The notes: generated by a model from the sequence alone, not told the origin. Shown: positions 29,925 through 40,200, counted from the stretch's first letter. The stretch: 64,000 nucleotides of DNA from Corynebacterium sp. MSK041 (GCF_030232265.1 NZ_JASPJK010000006.1:56140-120139), one strand, 5' to 3'. Program-made: numbers and translations.

Positions 29925-30919
29925 CGAAGGCCTGCCTTGGCGGCCTCAGCAATCTTCTCCACATTGTCTTTGTCAACGAAGCTCGGGCCCGTGTATACCG
30001 GCTGGCCACCACCGAAGGTGCCGCCGTTGCGCTTAGCAACCCAGAGAGAATCCACTGCTAGGTATCCCTGCAGATACGGCTGCTGGTCCACAGCCCACGC
30101 CACGCGACCATCCGCAATGGCGTCCACCAGCTCAGCGTTCGTATCAAACGTAACCACCTGCGCCTTGGAACCCGACTGCTTCACAGCCTCCGTCGCACGC
30201 ATTGCCACCGGTGCCTGCAGCGCGAAAACAGTATCGAAGGACTTGTCCTGGGCCAGCTTGGAGTTAATCGTGGACTGCACCGAGGTCAGGTCCTGGCCAT
30301 TGACGTAGAGGAGCTCAACCTCGCCTTGGAGGCCTTCCTTCACACCAGCACAACGCGCTTCCTGGGAGGAGTTACCCTGCTCATGGATCACGCAAAGAAC
30401 CTTGGACTTGCCCTCTTCCTTCAGGCGTTCACCCGCTGCCGTGCCGGCCACCGTTTCGTCCTGGCCGAAAAAGCCGGTGATCCCGTACTTGTCATACTCC
30501 TTCATGCCAGAGTTCAATCCCACAACCGGGATGCCTGCCTCCGTAGCGAGCTTCGCGGCAGGACCGATAGCCTCCGCATTCGGCAGCGTCACCGCGATGC
30601 CGTCCACGTTCGAGTCCACTGCGGAACGCACCAGGTTCGCCTGGTTCGGCGCCTGCGGATCAGAGGAGTAACGCAACTCAATGTTGTCCTTCTTCGCTGC
30701 ATCCTCGGCACCCTTGCGCACGAGGTCCCAGTACGTATCGCCCGGCGCACCGTGAGTAACCATTGACACGACGTAGCGCGGAGTGTCTACCCCACCGCCA
30801 CCCGTGCCGCCAGCCTCACCCTCACGCTGGGCCCCACCCGTGGAAGAGCAACCCGAAAGAGTCAGACCCACCGCGGCCGTCAGCGCCGCGACTTTGTACA
30901 GCTTAGAGAAACTTTTCAT
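29921..30919 (-). CDS. Sugar-binding lipoprotein of ABC transporter (Peripla_BP_4 type)
   Basis: 332 residues. The lipoprotein signal has the lipobox LSGC (VAALTAAVGLTLSGCSS), followed by a Gly/Glu linker and the two-lobe periplasmic-binding fold: VVSMVTHGAPGDTYWDLVRK, VDGIAVTLPNAEAIGPA, ITGFFGQDETVAGTAAGERL and VAWAVDQQPYLQGYLAVDSL. This is the ribose/galactose/autoinducer-type family. It is first in a three-gene operon. No regulator gene lies next to it, and no catabolic gene that would name the sugar. Confidence 0.93.
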   Translation of the reverse strand: MKSFSKLYKVAALTAAVGLTLSGCSSTGGAQREGEAGGTGGGGVDTPRYVVSMVTHGAPGDTYWDLVRKGAEDAAKKDNIELRYSSDPQAPNQANLVRSAVDSNVDGIAVTLPNAEAIGPAAKLATEAGIPVVGLNSGMKEYDKYGITGFFGQDETVAGTAAGERLKEEGKSKVLCVIHEQGNSSQEARCAGVKEGLQGEVELLYVNGQDLTSVQSTINSKLAQDKSFDTVFALQAPVAMRATEAVKQSGSKAQVVTFDTNAELVDAIADGRVAWAVDQQPYLQGYLAVDSLWVAKRNGGTFGGGQPVYTGPSFVDKDNVEKIAEAAKAGLR

Positions 30920-30998
30920 TCACCCAGTGTGCCCCGTCACAGCGGAAAACCCGGCATCCCAATCGTTCTTTACCGATTAAGTAGTCGGGCCTTGGGCC

Positions 30999-31691
30999 TT
31001 AGTTGAGGTCGGATAATCCTGGGCCTACGGGCTGCTTGTCCAACAGCGGTGTCAGTTCAGCCATGGCTTCCTTCATGTCCTCAACATCCTGGGAGTCGCC
31101 TTGCGAGTGGCGGAACATGTACGTGGTTGCCGCAGCGTTGCCGAAACTCGTTGAGCAGAAGAACTGGCGCAGGTCTGCCTCCGGGTGCTTGGCGCACGCG
31201 AAGGAGCGGTCCCCCACCGTGAACTCGAACTCATCCCACGGCAGCACTGCCTCCCCGTCACGCTTCTGCTGTTCTTGGTAGCTTTCCATGTGCAGCTTGC
31301 GCTCGTCTTGGGCCGCCTTCTTGGGGTCACTCGGGCATGGATCCTGCCCCAGCTCTTCGTCGTAGTACGAAACACCGACGGAGAATTGCTCAGGGCCATT
31401 TTGGTAATAGTGATTCCACCCCTCATCCATCACCGTGCTGTAGTCCGGGTCATACGGCAACCCCACGAGTTCATCTGGCATCTCCTCCAGGAGTGCCTTA
31501 ATGCTCACTTCAGCGGCACACGTGCCGGGATCTGCTTGGTCTTGGGTGGCGCTTGCGTCAGCATCGCTTCGCACGGCGCTGTTCTGTGTGGTGTTTGGTT
31601 CTCCTTCGCCGTTTTCAGCGTTCCCCGAACAGCCAGCCACTGTCAGCGCCGTTGCCGCTAGTACCGTCGCAATCGTTTTGGCCTTGCGCAT
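30999..31691 (-). CDS. Putative lipoprotein, unknown function
   Basis: 230 residues with a lipobox VAGC (TIATVLAATALTVAGCSG), an Asn/Asp/Gln-rich linker and a soluble domain containing EEMPDELVGLPYDPDY, QFSVGVSYYDEELGQDPC and RSFACAKHPEADLRQFFCST. Four cysteines after the lipobox may form two disulfides. An ATG with GGAG upstream was preferred over the GTG three codons earlier. It stands alone, 79 bp beyond the sugar-binding gene, in the same direction. I do not recognise the family. Confidence 0.8.
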   Translation of the reverse strand: MRKAKTIATVLAATALTVAGCSGNAENGEGEPNTTQNSAVRSDADASATQDQADPGTCAAEVSIKALLEEMPDELVGLPYDPDYSTVMDEGWNHYYQNGPEQFSVGVSYYDEELGQDPCPSDPKKAAQDERKLHMESYQEQQKRDGEAVLPWDEFEFTVGDRSFACAKHPEADLRQFFCSTSFGNAAATTYMFRHSQGDSQDVEDMKEAMAELTPLLDKQPVGPGLSDLN

Positions 31692-31888
31692 TCGCTCCAC
31701 TTCCCTCGCAATGTCTCGTCGTGTCAGTCGTACCAGGTGCCAGAAAAATCGTGTGCCCGCAAGGCTACACGCGGTGCTCTTTTGCGGCCGGAGTTTTTCA
31801 TGCTCATCTGCCTGCCGCTATAAGTGACACTGTTGCTTTCTTTTCGTTCCCCTAAAAAGGTTCAATCACCTTAAGGGGGCTGCAAGGC

Positions 31889-32059
31889 ATGTCCACGTCG
31901 GATTGGGTGCTCGCGGTTGACTCCTCTGACCAGATTTCACCGGCCTCCAAGCGACTCATTTACCAAGACAGAGTGCCCATGAATGGCTACGAAATCGAGA
32001 CCGTGGACAGAGTCTCCGCTGTGTACCGCGACATGATCGCCGGCATCTGGTGGGACTAG
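31889..32059 (+). CDS. Small hypothetical protein, 56 residues
   Basis: An ATG with AAGGGGG nine bases upstream opens a 56-codon frame ending TAG. The product starts MSTSDWVLAVDSSDQISPAS and continues through LIYQDRVPMNGYEIETVDRV to MIAGIWWD. Its composition is protein-like and charged, with no membrane segment or signal. It lies in a ~375-bp gap between two minus-strand genes, which would otherwise hold nothing. Its length is below many gene-calling limits. An inverted repeat AAGGT-TCAATC-ACCTT sits just upstream. Function unknown; coding status is moderately supported. Confidence 0.5.
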   Translation: MSTSDWVLAVDSSDQISPASKRLIYQDRVPMNGYEIETVDRVSAVYRDMIAGIWWD

Positions 32060-32075
32060 TGGCTAGGAGCGGTGT

Positions 32076-32924
32076 CTAGGACTCCGCGAGACGCTTGAGC
32101 TCAACCTCGGGATCGAATTCAGCCTTGGGCCATTCCAGGTTGAGGTCGCGCAGGGCTTGGACGAAGAGAGTCTTCACCACCGTGCGGCAGTAGGCCTTGT
32201 TATCGGAGGGGATGCAGTACCACGGGGCAACATCGGTGGATGTGCGCTTGAGCGCAATCTCATATGCTTCTTGGAATTCGTCCCAGAGCCTGCGATCGTC
32301 GATATCGCCCGGGTTGTACTTCCAGTGCTTGTCCGGGCGTTCGATGCGCTTGCGCAGGTTCTCCCCCTGGAATTCCTTGGAGATGTGCGGCATGACTTTG
32401 ATGATCTTCGTGCCGTTGGCAGCGGCTTTCGCCTCAAAGTCAACGATGGCACCGTAGCGGCGCTCAATTTCCTCCGGCGGAGCCATCTGCTTCACACGCT
32501 GCACCAACACGTCCTCATAGTGAGAACGGTCGAAAACGCTGATCATGCCGGGCTTGGGCAGGTGCGGCTCAATACGCCAGAGAAAGTCGTGCTTGAGCTC
32601 TTCCTCCGTTGGTTTGCCAAAGGCCTTGATGTGTACGCCTTGCGGGTCCATCGTCTCACCCACAACGTTGCGGATGATCCCGCCCTTGCCAGCAGTATCC
32701 ATGCCCTGCAGGACAAGGAGAATGGAACCGGCGTTCTCATTGCCCGCACGACCATTGGCGTACAGGCATTCCTGGAGTTCATCCAGCTCATCGTCGAATT
32801 CATCAAAAGCATCATCGACGTTGTCTTCGCTCACGCCTGGGGTTGACGCCGGATCGACGTCCGCGAGCACAAAGTCCGAGCCAACGCGGAGTTCTTCTGC
32901 TTCTTTGATAGATACCTTTGCCAT
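32076..32924 (-). CDS. ppk2: Polyphosphate kinase 2 family protein (polyphosphate:nucleotide phosphotransferase)
   Basis: 282 residues with the PPK2 Walker A LVLQGMDTAGKGGIIRNV, lid/Walker B ISVFDRSHYEDVLVQRV and FEAKAAANGTKIIKVMPHIS. The ending IPSDNKAYCRTVVKTLFVQA is typical. The GMDTAGKGG form is that of the group often annotated as polyphosphate-AMP/ADP phosphotransferase. Which nucleotide it uses cannot be decided here. An acidic region (DDAFDEFDDELDELQE) precedes the catalytic core. It has a strong AGGAG ribosome site and stands alone, 22 bp after the nusB stop in the same direction. Confidence 0.92.
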   Translation of the reverse strand: MAKVSIKEAEELRVGSDFVLADVDPASTPGVSEDNVDDAFDEFDDELDELQECLYANGRAGNENAGSILLVLQGMDTAGKGGIIRNVVGETMDPQGVHIKAFGKPTEEELKHDFLWRIEPHLPKPGMISVFDRSHYEDVLVQRVKQMAPPEEIERRYGAIVDFEAKAAANGTKIIKVMPHISKEFQGENLRKRIERPDKHWKYNPGDIDDRRLWDEFQEAYEIALKRTSTDVAPWYCIPSDNKAYCRTVVKTLFVQALRDLNLEWPKAEFDPEVELKRLAES

Positions 32925-32946
32925 GATGAGCTACTCCTAGTGTTCC

Positions 32947-33546
32947 CTAGTCCTGCTCTTGCACAGGGGTTTCTTGAACGGATTCGGTGGTCGTTTCGGC
33001 CACTTTAGGTGCTTCTACTTCGGCGCCGGGCCCTGCCAACGCATCGGTGGCGTCTTCCTCAGCGAAGCCGATCAGGCCGGTCTCCCCAGTGATGATGTCG
33101 GGGGCGTCAGCGGAGTTTGCCTGGATGATGTCATCGAGTACCGCGTGAATGTATGGCGAGGCCTTGTCGCCGGCGTATTCCACGGACATCTCCATTGCGT
33201 TAGAGATCACGATGGAGGGTTCCACAGCGGGGTTGTAGAGAATCTCCCACGTAGAGACACGCAAAATGGCGCGGTCAACGGCAGGTAGGCGGTTGAGCTC
33301 CCAATCCTCAGAGAGGAAGCGTGCAATCGCATCATCAATCTCGTCGAGGCTTTCAGCGGCACCGGAGATGATCTCACGGGTGTAATCAGCAACAGGGGCC
33401 ACAGCATTGGCAGGGTCTTCGGCCAGCTTGATGCGGTCCTCCACGATGGCCACCGGGTCCACATCGCGGGTCTCAGCTTCGAAGAGGATGTCTACAGCGC
33501 GACGGCGTGCACGGTAACGCGCACCATGACGTTTGTAATCAGGCAT
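32947..33546 (-). CDS. nusB: Transcription antitermination protein NusB
   Basis: About 199 residues. The core begins [20 protein letters not shown] and includes LAEDWELN-like [20 protein letters not shown] and [24 protein letters not shown] segments, covering the all-helical NusB fold that binds boxA RNA with S10 to promote rRNA transcription. The C-terminus carries an acidic Thr/Glu-rich extension ([14 protein letters not shown]) beyond the usual end. An upstream ATG at 33603 keeps the frame open but adds non-family residues. It follows efp, as is common. Confidence 0.93.
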   Translation of the reverse strand: MPDYKRHGARYRARRRAVDILFEAETRDVDPVAIVEDRIKLAEDPANAVAPVADYTREIISGAAESLDEIDDAIARFLSEDWELNRLPAVDRAILRVSTWEILYNPAVEPSIVISNAMEMSVEYAGDKASPYIHAVLDDIIQANSADAPDIITGETGLIGFAEEDATDALAGPGAEVEAPKVAETTTESVQETPVQEQD

Positions 33547-33625
33547 GTTTTTCAGAAAGGAAGAAAAGTTGGGTGAAGCGGGCCCAGCTTGAGCCCGCTT
33601 CATTGGAAGAAACTAGAACTAGTGC

Positions 33626-34189
33626 CTAGTTGTTCACGCGAGACAGGTACTCACCCGTGCGGGTGTCCACCTTGACCACGTTGCCAGTTTCCAGGAACAG
33701 CGGAACCTGGATCTCAGCACCAGTCTCCAGCTTGGCCGGCTTGGTGCCGCCGGTGGAGCGGTCACCTTGCAGGCCCGGATCGGTGTGCTCAATGGTCAGA
33801 TCCACGGAGATCGGCAGCTCAGCGAACAGTGCCTCACCCTCATGGAAGGAAACCTGCACGCGCATGTTCTCCAGGAGGAAGCGAGCAGCGTCGCCGAACT
33901 TATCCTCCGGCAGCTCGTACTGCTCATAGGTCTTGTCATCCATGACCACGTAGTTCTGGCCATCGTTGTACAGGTAGGTCATGTCGCGACGGTCAACCGT
34001 TGCGGTTTCCACCTTGACGCCTGCGTTCCAGGTCTTGTCCACGGTCTTGCCGGAGACAACGTCCTTCAGCTTCGTACGCACGAAAGCAGGGCCCTTGCCC
34101 GGCTTCACGTGCTGGAACTCGACGATCTGCTGGAGCTTGCCGTCAACCTTGAGCACAAGGCCGTTCTTGAAATCAGCGGTGGTTGCCAC
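33626..34189 (-). CDS. efp: Elongation factor P
   Basis: 187 residues from a GTG ([19 protein letters not shown]). The first domain has [20 protein letters not shown], the KOW-like region with the modification-loop lysine. The OB domains include [20 protein letters not shown] and the C-terminal [16 protein letters not shown], which is the classic EF-P ending. EF-P rescues ribosomes stalled at polyproline, and the surface adhesin and other Pro-rich proteins in this window are the kind of product that needs it. It lies between pepQ and nusB. Confidence 0.98.
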   Translation of the reverse strand: MATTADFKNGLVLKVDGKLQQIVEFQHVKPGKGPAFVRTKLKDVVSGKTVDKTWNAGVKVETATVDRRDMTYLYNDGQNYVVMDDKTYEQYELPEDKFGDAARFLLENMRVQVSFHEGEALFAELPISVDLTIEHTDPGLQGDRSTGGTKPAKLETGAEIQVPLFLETGNVVKVDTRTGEYLSRVNN

Positions 34190-34279
34190 GAAATAATCTC
34201 CCTTGAAGTAGATCTGGCTCTTTTAAAACAAGCCCATGCTACACCACTGATCAGCACATGCTTAAGGCAGCGTGGCTCC

Positions 34280-35371
34280 TTAGAGGACAGTGAGTTCCTT
34301 CGGGAATGTGGTGATCACGCGTGGAGCACCAGAAGTAATCACCACTGTGTCCTCAATGCGCACTCCCCCATGTCCTGGCACGTAGATGCCTGGCTCAATG
34401 GTCAGGGTCATGTTCTCTTCGAGTGAACCCTTCGCGCGCGTGGACGCGGCAGGACCTTCGTGCACATCCAGGCCAATACCGTGTCCGGTGGAGTGAACAA
34501 AGTACTCGCCATAACCAGCTTGCTCAATGATGTCGCGGGACGCCTTGTCCACCTCAACCAACGCGCGCCCAGCTGTGGCTGCGCGGACACCTGCCTTTTG
34601 GGCTTCAAGCACTGTCTCGTAGATCTCCCGCGCGAAGTCTGAAACATGCCCAATGATGAAGGTGCGCGTCATATCCGAGTTGAAGCCACGGTAATGGGCA
34701 CCAAAGTCAATGGTGACAATGTCCCCACTCTCAATCACTCGCTCACCTGCCCCATGGTGTGGCAACGCCGAGTTCGGGCCAGACGCCACGATGGTGTCAA
34801 AGCTCGGGCGCTCCGCCCCCAGCAGGCGCATGCGGTATTCAAGGTCAGCTGCCACGTCACGCTCCGTGCGTCCGGCACGCAGTTCTCCTGCCTCGATCAG
34901 GCCCGTCAGCGCATCCGTACCAATCTGTGCTGCCTCTTCCAGCCGGGCCAGCTCATAGCGGTCCTTGCGCAGCCGGATCTGCTCAATCGCCCCATCGACG
35001 GGAACGAGGGTCACACCATCCGGGCATGCCTTCTTCATGGCTTCGAGTTCAGCCACGGTAGTGCGCGCTGCATCAAAGCCCACACGCCAGCCTTCCGGCA
35101 CAGTGGCAAGCAGAGCTTCTGCCCCATTGCGCACGATCACGGCCTCAATGTCTTTGACTTCATCGGCGATCTGCGTGGTGTAGCGGCCATCCGTGGCAAT
35201 GGCGGCGGAAAGATCCTTGTTCACCAGCAAAGCTCCCGCAGAACCAGTGAAGCCAGACAGGTAGCGCACATTGGTCGGATGAGTGACTAAGAAAGAGTCA
35301 ATGCGTTTGCCCGCTAGTTGCGCGGACAAGGTGCGCCGGCGGGTGAGGAAACGGGAATCAGCGAAGCTCAT
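34280..35371 (-). CDS. pepQ: Xaa-Pro aminopeptidase/dipeptidase (M24)
   Basis: 363 residues with a creatinase-like N-terminal domain (VTHPTNVRYLSGFTGSAGAL) and an M24 pita-bread domain with metal ligands in VTIDFGAHYRGFNSDMTRTF, STGHGIGLDVHEGP and NMTLTIEPGIYVPG. All expected Asp, His and Glu residues are there. It cleaves Xaa-Pro bonds in the cytoplasm. Its ATG overlaps the aroQ stop by one base (TGATG), continuing the aroC-aroK-aroB-aroQ-pepQ-efp order usual in this group. Confidence 0.94.
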   Translation of the reverse strand: MSFADSRFLTRRRTLSAQLAGKRIDSFLVTHPTNVRYLSGFTGSAGALLVNKDLSAAIATDGRYTTQIADEVKDIEAVIVRNGAEALLATVPEGWRVGFDAARTTVAELEAMKKACPDGVTLVPVDGAIEQIRLRKDRYELARLEEAAQIGTDALTGLIEAGELRAGRTERDVAADLEYRMRLLGAERPSFDTIVASGPNSALPHHGAGERVIESGDIVTIDFGAHYRGFNSDMTRTFIIGHVSDFAREIYETVLEAQKAGVRAATAGRALVEVDKASRDIIEQAGYGEYFVHSTGHGIGLDVHEGPAASTRAKGSLEENMTLTIEPGIYVPGHGGVRIEDTVVITSGAPRVITTFPKELTVL

Positions 35372-35802
35372 CAGGACCTCCTCAAGAAGTACTCAAGCGC
35401 GAGCTCATAACCCTCAACACCCAGGCCAGCGATCACGCCAATGGCAATAGGAGTCAAGTACGAGTGGTGGCGGAACTCCTCACGCGCGTGCACGTTAGAA
35501 ATGTGCACTTCAATGAAGCCGGCGCCATCGCTTATTTCTGCCAACGCATCCCGCAAAGCAACGGAGGTGTGGGTAAAGCCACCGGGGTTGATAATCACGG
35601 CGGCGCCATTGTCGGCAGCCTCATGCACTACGTCGATAAGCTCGCCCTCGTGATTGGACTGGCGGAAGATGAGCTCCACCTTGTCACCGGCGAGCGCGCG
35701 CAGGCGCTGCTCCACATCCGCCAGTGTCGTCGAGCCGTAGATCTCCGGCTGGCGCTTTCCCAACCGGTTCAGGTTTGGCCCGTTGAGCACATAAACCTTC
35801 AC
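35371..35802 (-). CDS. aroQ: 3-dehydroquinate dehydratase, type II
   Basis: 143 residues with the type II signature: [20 protein letters not shown] (catalytic Tyr), [33 protein letters not shown] and [19 protein letters not shown] (catalytic His). It dehydrates 3-dehydroquinate in the shikimate pathway. It lies 14 bp after aroB. Full length. Confidence 0.97.
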   Translation of the reverse strand: MKVYVLNGPNLNRLGKRQPEIYGSTTLADVEQRLRALAGDKVELIFRQSNHEGELIDVVHEAADNGAAVIINPGGFTHTSVALRDALAEISDGAGFIEVHISNVHAREEFRHHSYLTPIAIGVIAGLGVEGYELALEYFLRRS

Positions 35803-35816
35803 GTCACCCTCCTTGT

Positions 35817-36887
35817 TTACTGCGTTGGTCGCGTGAGCTCAGTGTACGCCTGACGCATCTCCTCGATCGTCGCATCTTCCAGGCGAGATGTCTTGCCAAT
35901 GCCTTCAAGCACAACGAAGCGGATGCGCCCGTCACGATTCTTCTTGTCGTGCGTCATGCCTTCGTACAACTCGTCGAAAGCAGCCGGGTCGTAGGTCACC
36001 GGCAGCCCCACGCTGGTCAGGATGTCGCGGTGGAGGGCAACCACCGAATCGCTAATAAGCCCCCTATTCTTTGCCAGCAACGCGACGAACATCATGCCCA
36101 CAGCGACGGCATTGCCGTGACGCCAGCGGTAATCCTCGCGCTTCTCCAGCGCGTGGCCGAGCGTGTGCCCATAGTTGAGGATTTCGCGTAGGGACGACTC
36201 CTTCAGGTCCTCACTCACCACTCGGGTCTTGACCGCGACGGAACGCTCAATGAGCTCCGCGATCTTGTTCTTCGGCACATCATCGCCCTGCTGATAGATA
36301 TCCAGGATCACGGGGTCGGCGATGAAACCGGTCTTGATGATCTCGGCGGAGCCGGCAACGAATTCTTCGTGCGCGAGGGTGTCCAGGCGGTCCAAGTCAA
36401 TGAAAACGGAATCCGGCTCATGGAAGGCACCGACGAGGTTCTTCCCGGCATCCGTGTTGATGCCGGTCTTGCCACCGACTGCGGCATCGACCATGGCAAG
36501 CAGCGTCGTAGGAACCTGAATGACCTTGATTCCACGCATCCACGTTGCGGCGGCGAAACCAGCAAGATCTGTTGTCGCACCGCCACCAAGACCCAGCACT
36601 ACGTCCTGGCGGGAGAAATTCTTCTCACCGAAGAGATCCCACAGGCCACTCAGCACAGGCAAAGACTTCCCGTCTTCCGCATCCGGGATTTCCGTTAGGG
36701 TGACCTCCACGCCCTTCGCCGTAATGAGCTCACGCAGCCGCTCCGCGATGGGGGTCAGTGGCCCCTGGTGAATGATCGCCGCTTGGCGCGCACCTGTGTC
36801 CGCTACGCGCGTAGCAATTTTCTCATCCAGACCCGCACCAATGTGCACGTCATACGGGTTCGGGCCAGTGACACTGATAACCGCCAT
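35817..36887 (-). CDS. aroB: 3-dehydroquinate synthase
   Basis: 356 residues with the NAD-binding [39 protein letters not shown] and the metal-binding [14 protein letters not shown] and [10 protein letters not shown] segments. It converts DAHP to 3-dehydroquinate. It lies 81 bp after aroK and 14 bp before aroQ. The 81-bp gap upstream is a GT-rich stretch (TGCTTGCTGGTTGC-like) with no gene. Confidence 0.98.
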   Translation of the reverse strand: MAVISVTGPNPYDVHIGAGLDEKIATRVADTGARQAAIIHQGPLTPIAERLRELITAKGVEVTLTEIPDAEDGKSLPVLSGLWDLFGEKNFSRQDVVLGLGGGATTDLAGFAAATWMRGIKVIQVPTTLLAMVDAAVGGKTGINTDAGKNLVGAFHEPDSVFIDLDRLDTLAHEEFVAGSAEIIKTGFIADPVILDIYQQGDDVPKNKIAELIERSVAVKTRVVSEDLKESSLREILNYGHTLGHALEKREDYRWRHGNAVAVGMMFVALLAKNRGLISDSVVALHRDILTSVGLPVTYDPAAFDELYEGMTHDKKNRDGRIRFVVLEGIGKTSRLEDATIEEMRQAYTELTRPTQ

Positions 36888-36968
36888 GGTGAAATGCTTT
36901 CTGTGCTGCTTGCTGGTTGCTACTGGTTTTGTACTGCTTGATTATTGCTGTCCGTGGTTGAGCGTGGC

Positions 36969-37571
36969 TTAGCCGGATTCAATGAGGTTGAGAATCTCCG
37001 CCACGAGGCGTTGCGGGGGACGTGAATCGGTGCGCACGCGGTGCATGGCTACCTCACGGTAGAACGGCTCACGTGCTTCCAGCAGCGCGCGGTAATGCGC
37101 CACCGGATCCTCGGCGTTGAGTACCGGGCGGGAGTCATTGCCGGACGTCCGGCGCACGCCTTCCTCCACGGATACATCAATCCACACCACGGTGTGCGCT
37201 TGGAGGAGCTTGCGGGTTGACTCGGTGACCACTGCCCCACCACCCAGGCTCACCACGCCACCAGATGCCAGGGATTGCGCGACGTAGTCAGCTTCGACTT
37301 CGCGGAAGCGTTCCTCACCGAGCTCCGAGTAGACCTCGCCGGTGGGTTTGCCTTCGCCTTTAGCAATGAGCTCATCTGAATCCACCAGTGGCAGATTCAT
37401 CGCACGCGCAAGGCGACGGCCGATGGTGGATTTGCCGGCACCGGGCGGGCCAACAAGAACAACGCGGGGGGATCCGTGCACGACCTGCTCCCCCAGGGTC
37501 TCCACCGGCTCTTGCGGTGTGGCTGGACGACGCGGCCCAGGTTTTGGCACAGGGAACCCCGGGCTAGTCAT
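36969..37571 (-). CDS. aroK: Shikimate kinase
   Basis: 200 residues. The P-loop [19 protein letters not shown] is preceded by a ~35-residue Pro-rich N-terminal extension ([19 protein letters not shown]) longer than in most shikimate kinases. The shikimate-binding region [17 protein letters not shown] and the lid [10 protein letters not shown] follow. The ATG lies inside the last codons of aroC (ATGACTAG), an 8-bp overlap, so translation is coupled. The upstream reading frame is only an artefact of the overlapping aroC sequence. Confidence 0.95.
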   Translation of the reverse strand: MTSPGFPVPKPGPRRPATPQEPVETLGEQVVHGSPRVVLVGPPGAGKSTIGRRLARAMNLPLVDSDELIAKGEGKPTGEVYSELGEERFREVEADYVAQSLASGGVVSLGGGAVVTESTRKLLQAHTVVWIDVSVEEGVRRTSGNDSRPVLNAEDPVAHYRALLEAREPFYREVAMHRVRTDSRPPQRLVAEILNLIESG

Positions 37572-38784
37572 CGCTGTTTCCTTCGAAAGCGAGGCGCTCC
37601 GCAACGTACTGCTTGTACGCCTCCACGTTGCGCTTTGTTTCCTCGATGCTGTCACCACCGAATTTCTCCAGCACAGCGCGTGCCAGCACGAGTGCCACCA
37701 TCGCTTCCGCAACCACACCGGCAGCCGGCACAGCGCACACGTCCGAGCGTTGGTGAATCGCGGTTGCAGCATCGCCGGAGGACATATCCACGGTCTTGAG
37801 CGCGCGTGGGACAGTGGAAATCGGCTTCATCGCAGCACGCACACGCAGGGCTTCTCCATTGGTCATGCCGCCTTCGAGGCCACCGGCACGGTTGGTCTCA
37901 CGGCGCACGCCATCACCATCACGCACCATCTCATCGTGGGCTTCACTGCCACGACGTCGTGCTTCTTCAAAGCCATCGCCGACCTCAACGCCCTTGATTG
38001 CCTGGATGCCCATAAGGGCTGCAGCCAGCTGCGCATCAAGACGGGCATCACCAGACACGTGGGAACCCAAGCCGATCGGCAGGCCCTCCACGATGACTTC
38101 AACGATGCCGCCGAGAGTGTCACCCTGCTTCTTAGCCGCCTCAATCTCAGTGATCATGGACGCCTCGGCCTCGATGCCGAACGCGCGGACCGGGGAGGCG
38201 TCGATACGCTCAATGTCCTCGAATTTCGGAAGCGGTCCGGTATACGGCTCGGACGCGCCGATGGAGATGACGTGCGAGAGAACCTCAACACCGAGGACCT
38301 CACGCAGGAAGGAACGCGCGATCGTTGCGGCCGCCACGCGCGAGGCAGTTTCGCGTGCCGACGACCTCTCCAACACCGGACGCGCCGCATCAAAGCCGTA
38401 CTTGATCATGCCGGCGAAATCGGCGTGACCTGGACGCGGGCGAGTCAGTGACGCACCACGACCAGAGCTCATGGCCTTAGCCACCTCTGGGTCTTCCATG
38501 TCCAACTCATGCGGGGACATGATGGTGGTCCACTTCGGCCACTCCTTATTGCCAATCATCACGGCAATCGGGCTACCAATCGTCTTCCCGTGAATCACAC
38601 CGGAGAGAACCGTGAGCTCGTCCTGCTCAAACTTCATGCGCGCACCACGACCATAGCCAAGGCGGCGGCGAGCAAGCTGGTGGCCGATCTCCTCAGTGGA
38701 GACAGTGACCCCGGCTGGCATATTCTCAACCATCGCGATAAGCGCCTGACCGTGGGATTCACCTGCAGTAGTCCATCGAAGCAT
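37564..38784 (-). CDS. aroC: Chorismate synthase
   Basis: 406 residues beginning [20 protein letters not shown], with the FMN-site motifs [34 protein letters not shown] and [20 protein letters not shown]. It converts EPSP to chorismate, the branch point for aromatic amino acids and folate. It leads the aroC-aroK-aroB-aroQ run. Full length, motifs intact. Confidence 0.98.
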   Translation of the reverse strand: MLRWTTAGESHGQALIAMVENMPAGVTVSTEEIGHQLARRRLGYGRGARMKFEQDELTVLSGVIHGKTIGSPIAVMIGNKEWPKWTTIMSPHELDMEDPEVAKAMSSGRGASLTRPRPGHADFAGMIKYGFDAARPVLERSSARETASRVAAATIARSFLREVLGVEVLSHVISIGASEPYTGPLPKFEDIERIDASPVRAFGIEAEASMITEIEAAKKQGDTLGGIVEVIVEGLPIGLGSHVSGDARLDAQLAAALMGIQAIKGVEVGDGFEEARRRGSEAHDEMVRDGDGVRRETNRAGGLEGGMTNGEALRVRAAMKPISTVPRALKTVDMSSGDAATAIHQRSDVCAVPAAGVVAEAMVALVLARAVLEKFGGDSIEETKRNVEAYKQYVAERLAFEGNSDD

Positions 38785-38815
38785 GGAGGCATTGTCTCAC
38801 ATTGGCCACACAGTC

Positions 38816-39271
38816 TCACGTAAGGGCGCACGCAATGACCACCAGCCAGGCTGCAGTGAGCATCGACGGACCATGCGCCATGCCGGATTGTCGGGCAACA
38901 AGGAGGACGCATACCGTGATCATGCTGCTCAACAGCATCGCCCCTAACACACCCATCACGCCACCTGAAAGCGCGACGGCAACCCCAAGTGGCACAGCGA
39001 GTTTGATGTCACCGCCACCGATACCAGGTCTATTCACGGGCGTGGCCAGCGCTGTGACCAGATACATTCCGGGCCATAGCATCCCCCACCACCCCGTGGG
39101 ATACACGAAGCACGCCACTACAGCTGCGGCTGCTGCGGGAAGAGTGAGCGCATTGGGCAGACGTTGCTCGCGCACATCCCACACAACAAGTGTCACCGTC
39201 CACGCGAGCGCTAGGAGCACTGCCAGAACCAGCGCTACTAGATGCGCGTCATTGGCATTTCCCCCAAACAT
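38816..39271 (-). CDS. Type IV prepilin peptidase-like protein (A24, short CpaA/TadV type)
   Basis: 151 residues, about five to six TM helices. The two catalytic aspartates of A24 peptidases sit in VVWDVREQRLPNALTLP and GGGDIKLAVPLG. The short form, without the Cys-rich methylase loop, is the CpaA/TadV type that processes Flp or Tad pilins. No pilin, ATPase or other tad genes are close by, so its substrate is elsewhere. It lies between aroE and aroC in the same direction. Confidence 0.9.
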   Translation of the reverse strand: MFGGNANDAHLVALVLAVLLALAWTVTLVVWDVREQRLPNALTLPAAAAAVVACFVYPTGWWGMLWPGMYLVTALATPVNRPGIGGGDIKLAVPLGVAVALSGGVMGVLGAMLLSSMITVCVLLVARQSGMAHGPSMLTAAWLVVIACALT

Positions 39272-39310
39272 GTTGATCCACCCCCCCAGATCACGTTGTG
39301 GGGCTTAAGC

Positions 39311-40183
39311 CTACATGCGATTCTGTCGCGTCACACCGGTCGGCGATACCCAGCCGACGTGACGGAACAATGCCTCTCGCATCTCTTCCCGTGGGGCGTC
39401 CACACCCGTGAACTGTTCAAACTGTGAATACGCCTGGCATGCCAACATGACCAACCCGCCCACTGTCATGTGCCCGTTGGAGGCAGCACACGTGGCCAGC
39501 GGTGTCGGCCAGGGGTCATAAATCACATCGAGGACTGGAGCGTGGCCAAGCTCAGCGAAGCGTGTTTCCAGAACCTTTGCTGGCACCGTGGAGATGATTG
39601 CGTCAACGCTCAATGCCAGATCCCGAAGATCACGCTCGAAATTGATGAAGTCCGCTTCCACGCCGGTGTTCTCCAGCAGCGGGGCAAGTTCTTCGGAGCG
39701 GTCGGAGCGGTTGAGAACCGTGACTTTATCCACGCCACGTTGGGTGAGCGCCCACAGTGCCGGGCGGGCGGTGCCGCCACTGCCGATGAGCAGCACGTGG
39801 CCGAGCTTCTTCTCCGGCCCCACGAGTTCGTTCAGTGCACCGGAGATGCCTTCGCAGTCCGTATTATCAGCACGCCAGAAGGTCTTTCCATCGCGAGTCT
39901 CGCGCACCAAGGTGTTGGCCGAGCCAATCGCGCGGGCACGATCGGTGACTTCATCCGCAAATTCCAGCGCTGCGAACTTGCCGGGCATGGTGACAGAGAA
40001 GCCACGGTAGCTCTCATCGGCATTGCCAACGATGTCTGGCAGCTGCTCAGCTGTGCACTCAATACGCTCATACTCCCAGCCATCAAGGCCAGCCGCCTCA
40101 TAGCCGGCTGAGTGCAGCACCGGTGACAGTGAGTGCGCGATCGGGCTGCCCAGCACCGCCGCGCGGTGATTGATCACGGTCAT
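39311..40183 (-). CDS. aroE: Shikimate dehydrogenase
   Basis: 290 residues with VLGSPIAHSLSPVLHSAGYE (shikimate site), the catalytic region GFSVTMPGKFAALEFADE (Lys), NTDCEGISGAL (Asp), the NADP motif VLLIGSGGTARPALWALTQR and GGLVMLACQAYSQFEQFTG. It reduces 3-dehydroshikimate. It lies 17 bp downstream of mltG, the usual corynebacterial order. Confidence 0.97.
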   Translation of the reverse strand: MTVINHRAAVLGSPIAHSLSPVLHSAGYEAAGLDGWEYERIECTAEQLPDIVGNADESYRGFSVTMPGKFAALEFADEVTDRARAIGSANTLVRETRDGKTFWRADNTDCEGISGALNELVGPEKKLGHVLLIGSGGTARPALWALTQRGVDKVTVLNRSDRSEELAPLLENTGVEADFINFERDLRDLALSVDAIISTVPAKVLETRFAELGHAPVLDVIYDPWPTPLATCAASNGHMTVGGLVMLACQAYSQFEQFTGVDAPREEMREALFRHVGWVSPTGVTRQNRM

Positions 40184-40200
40184 GCCAGCAAGCTCCTTGT

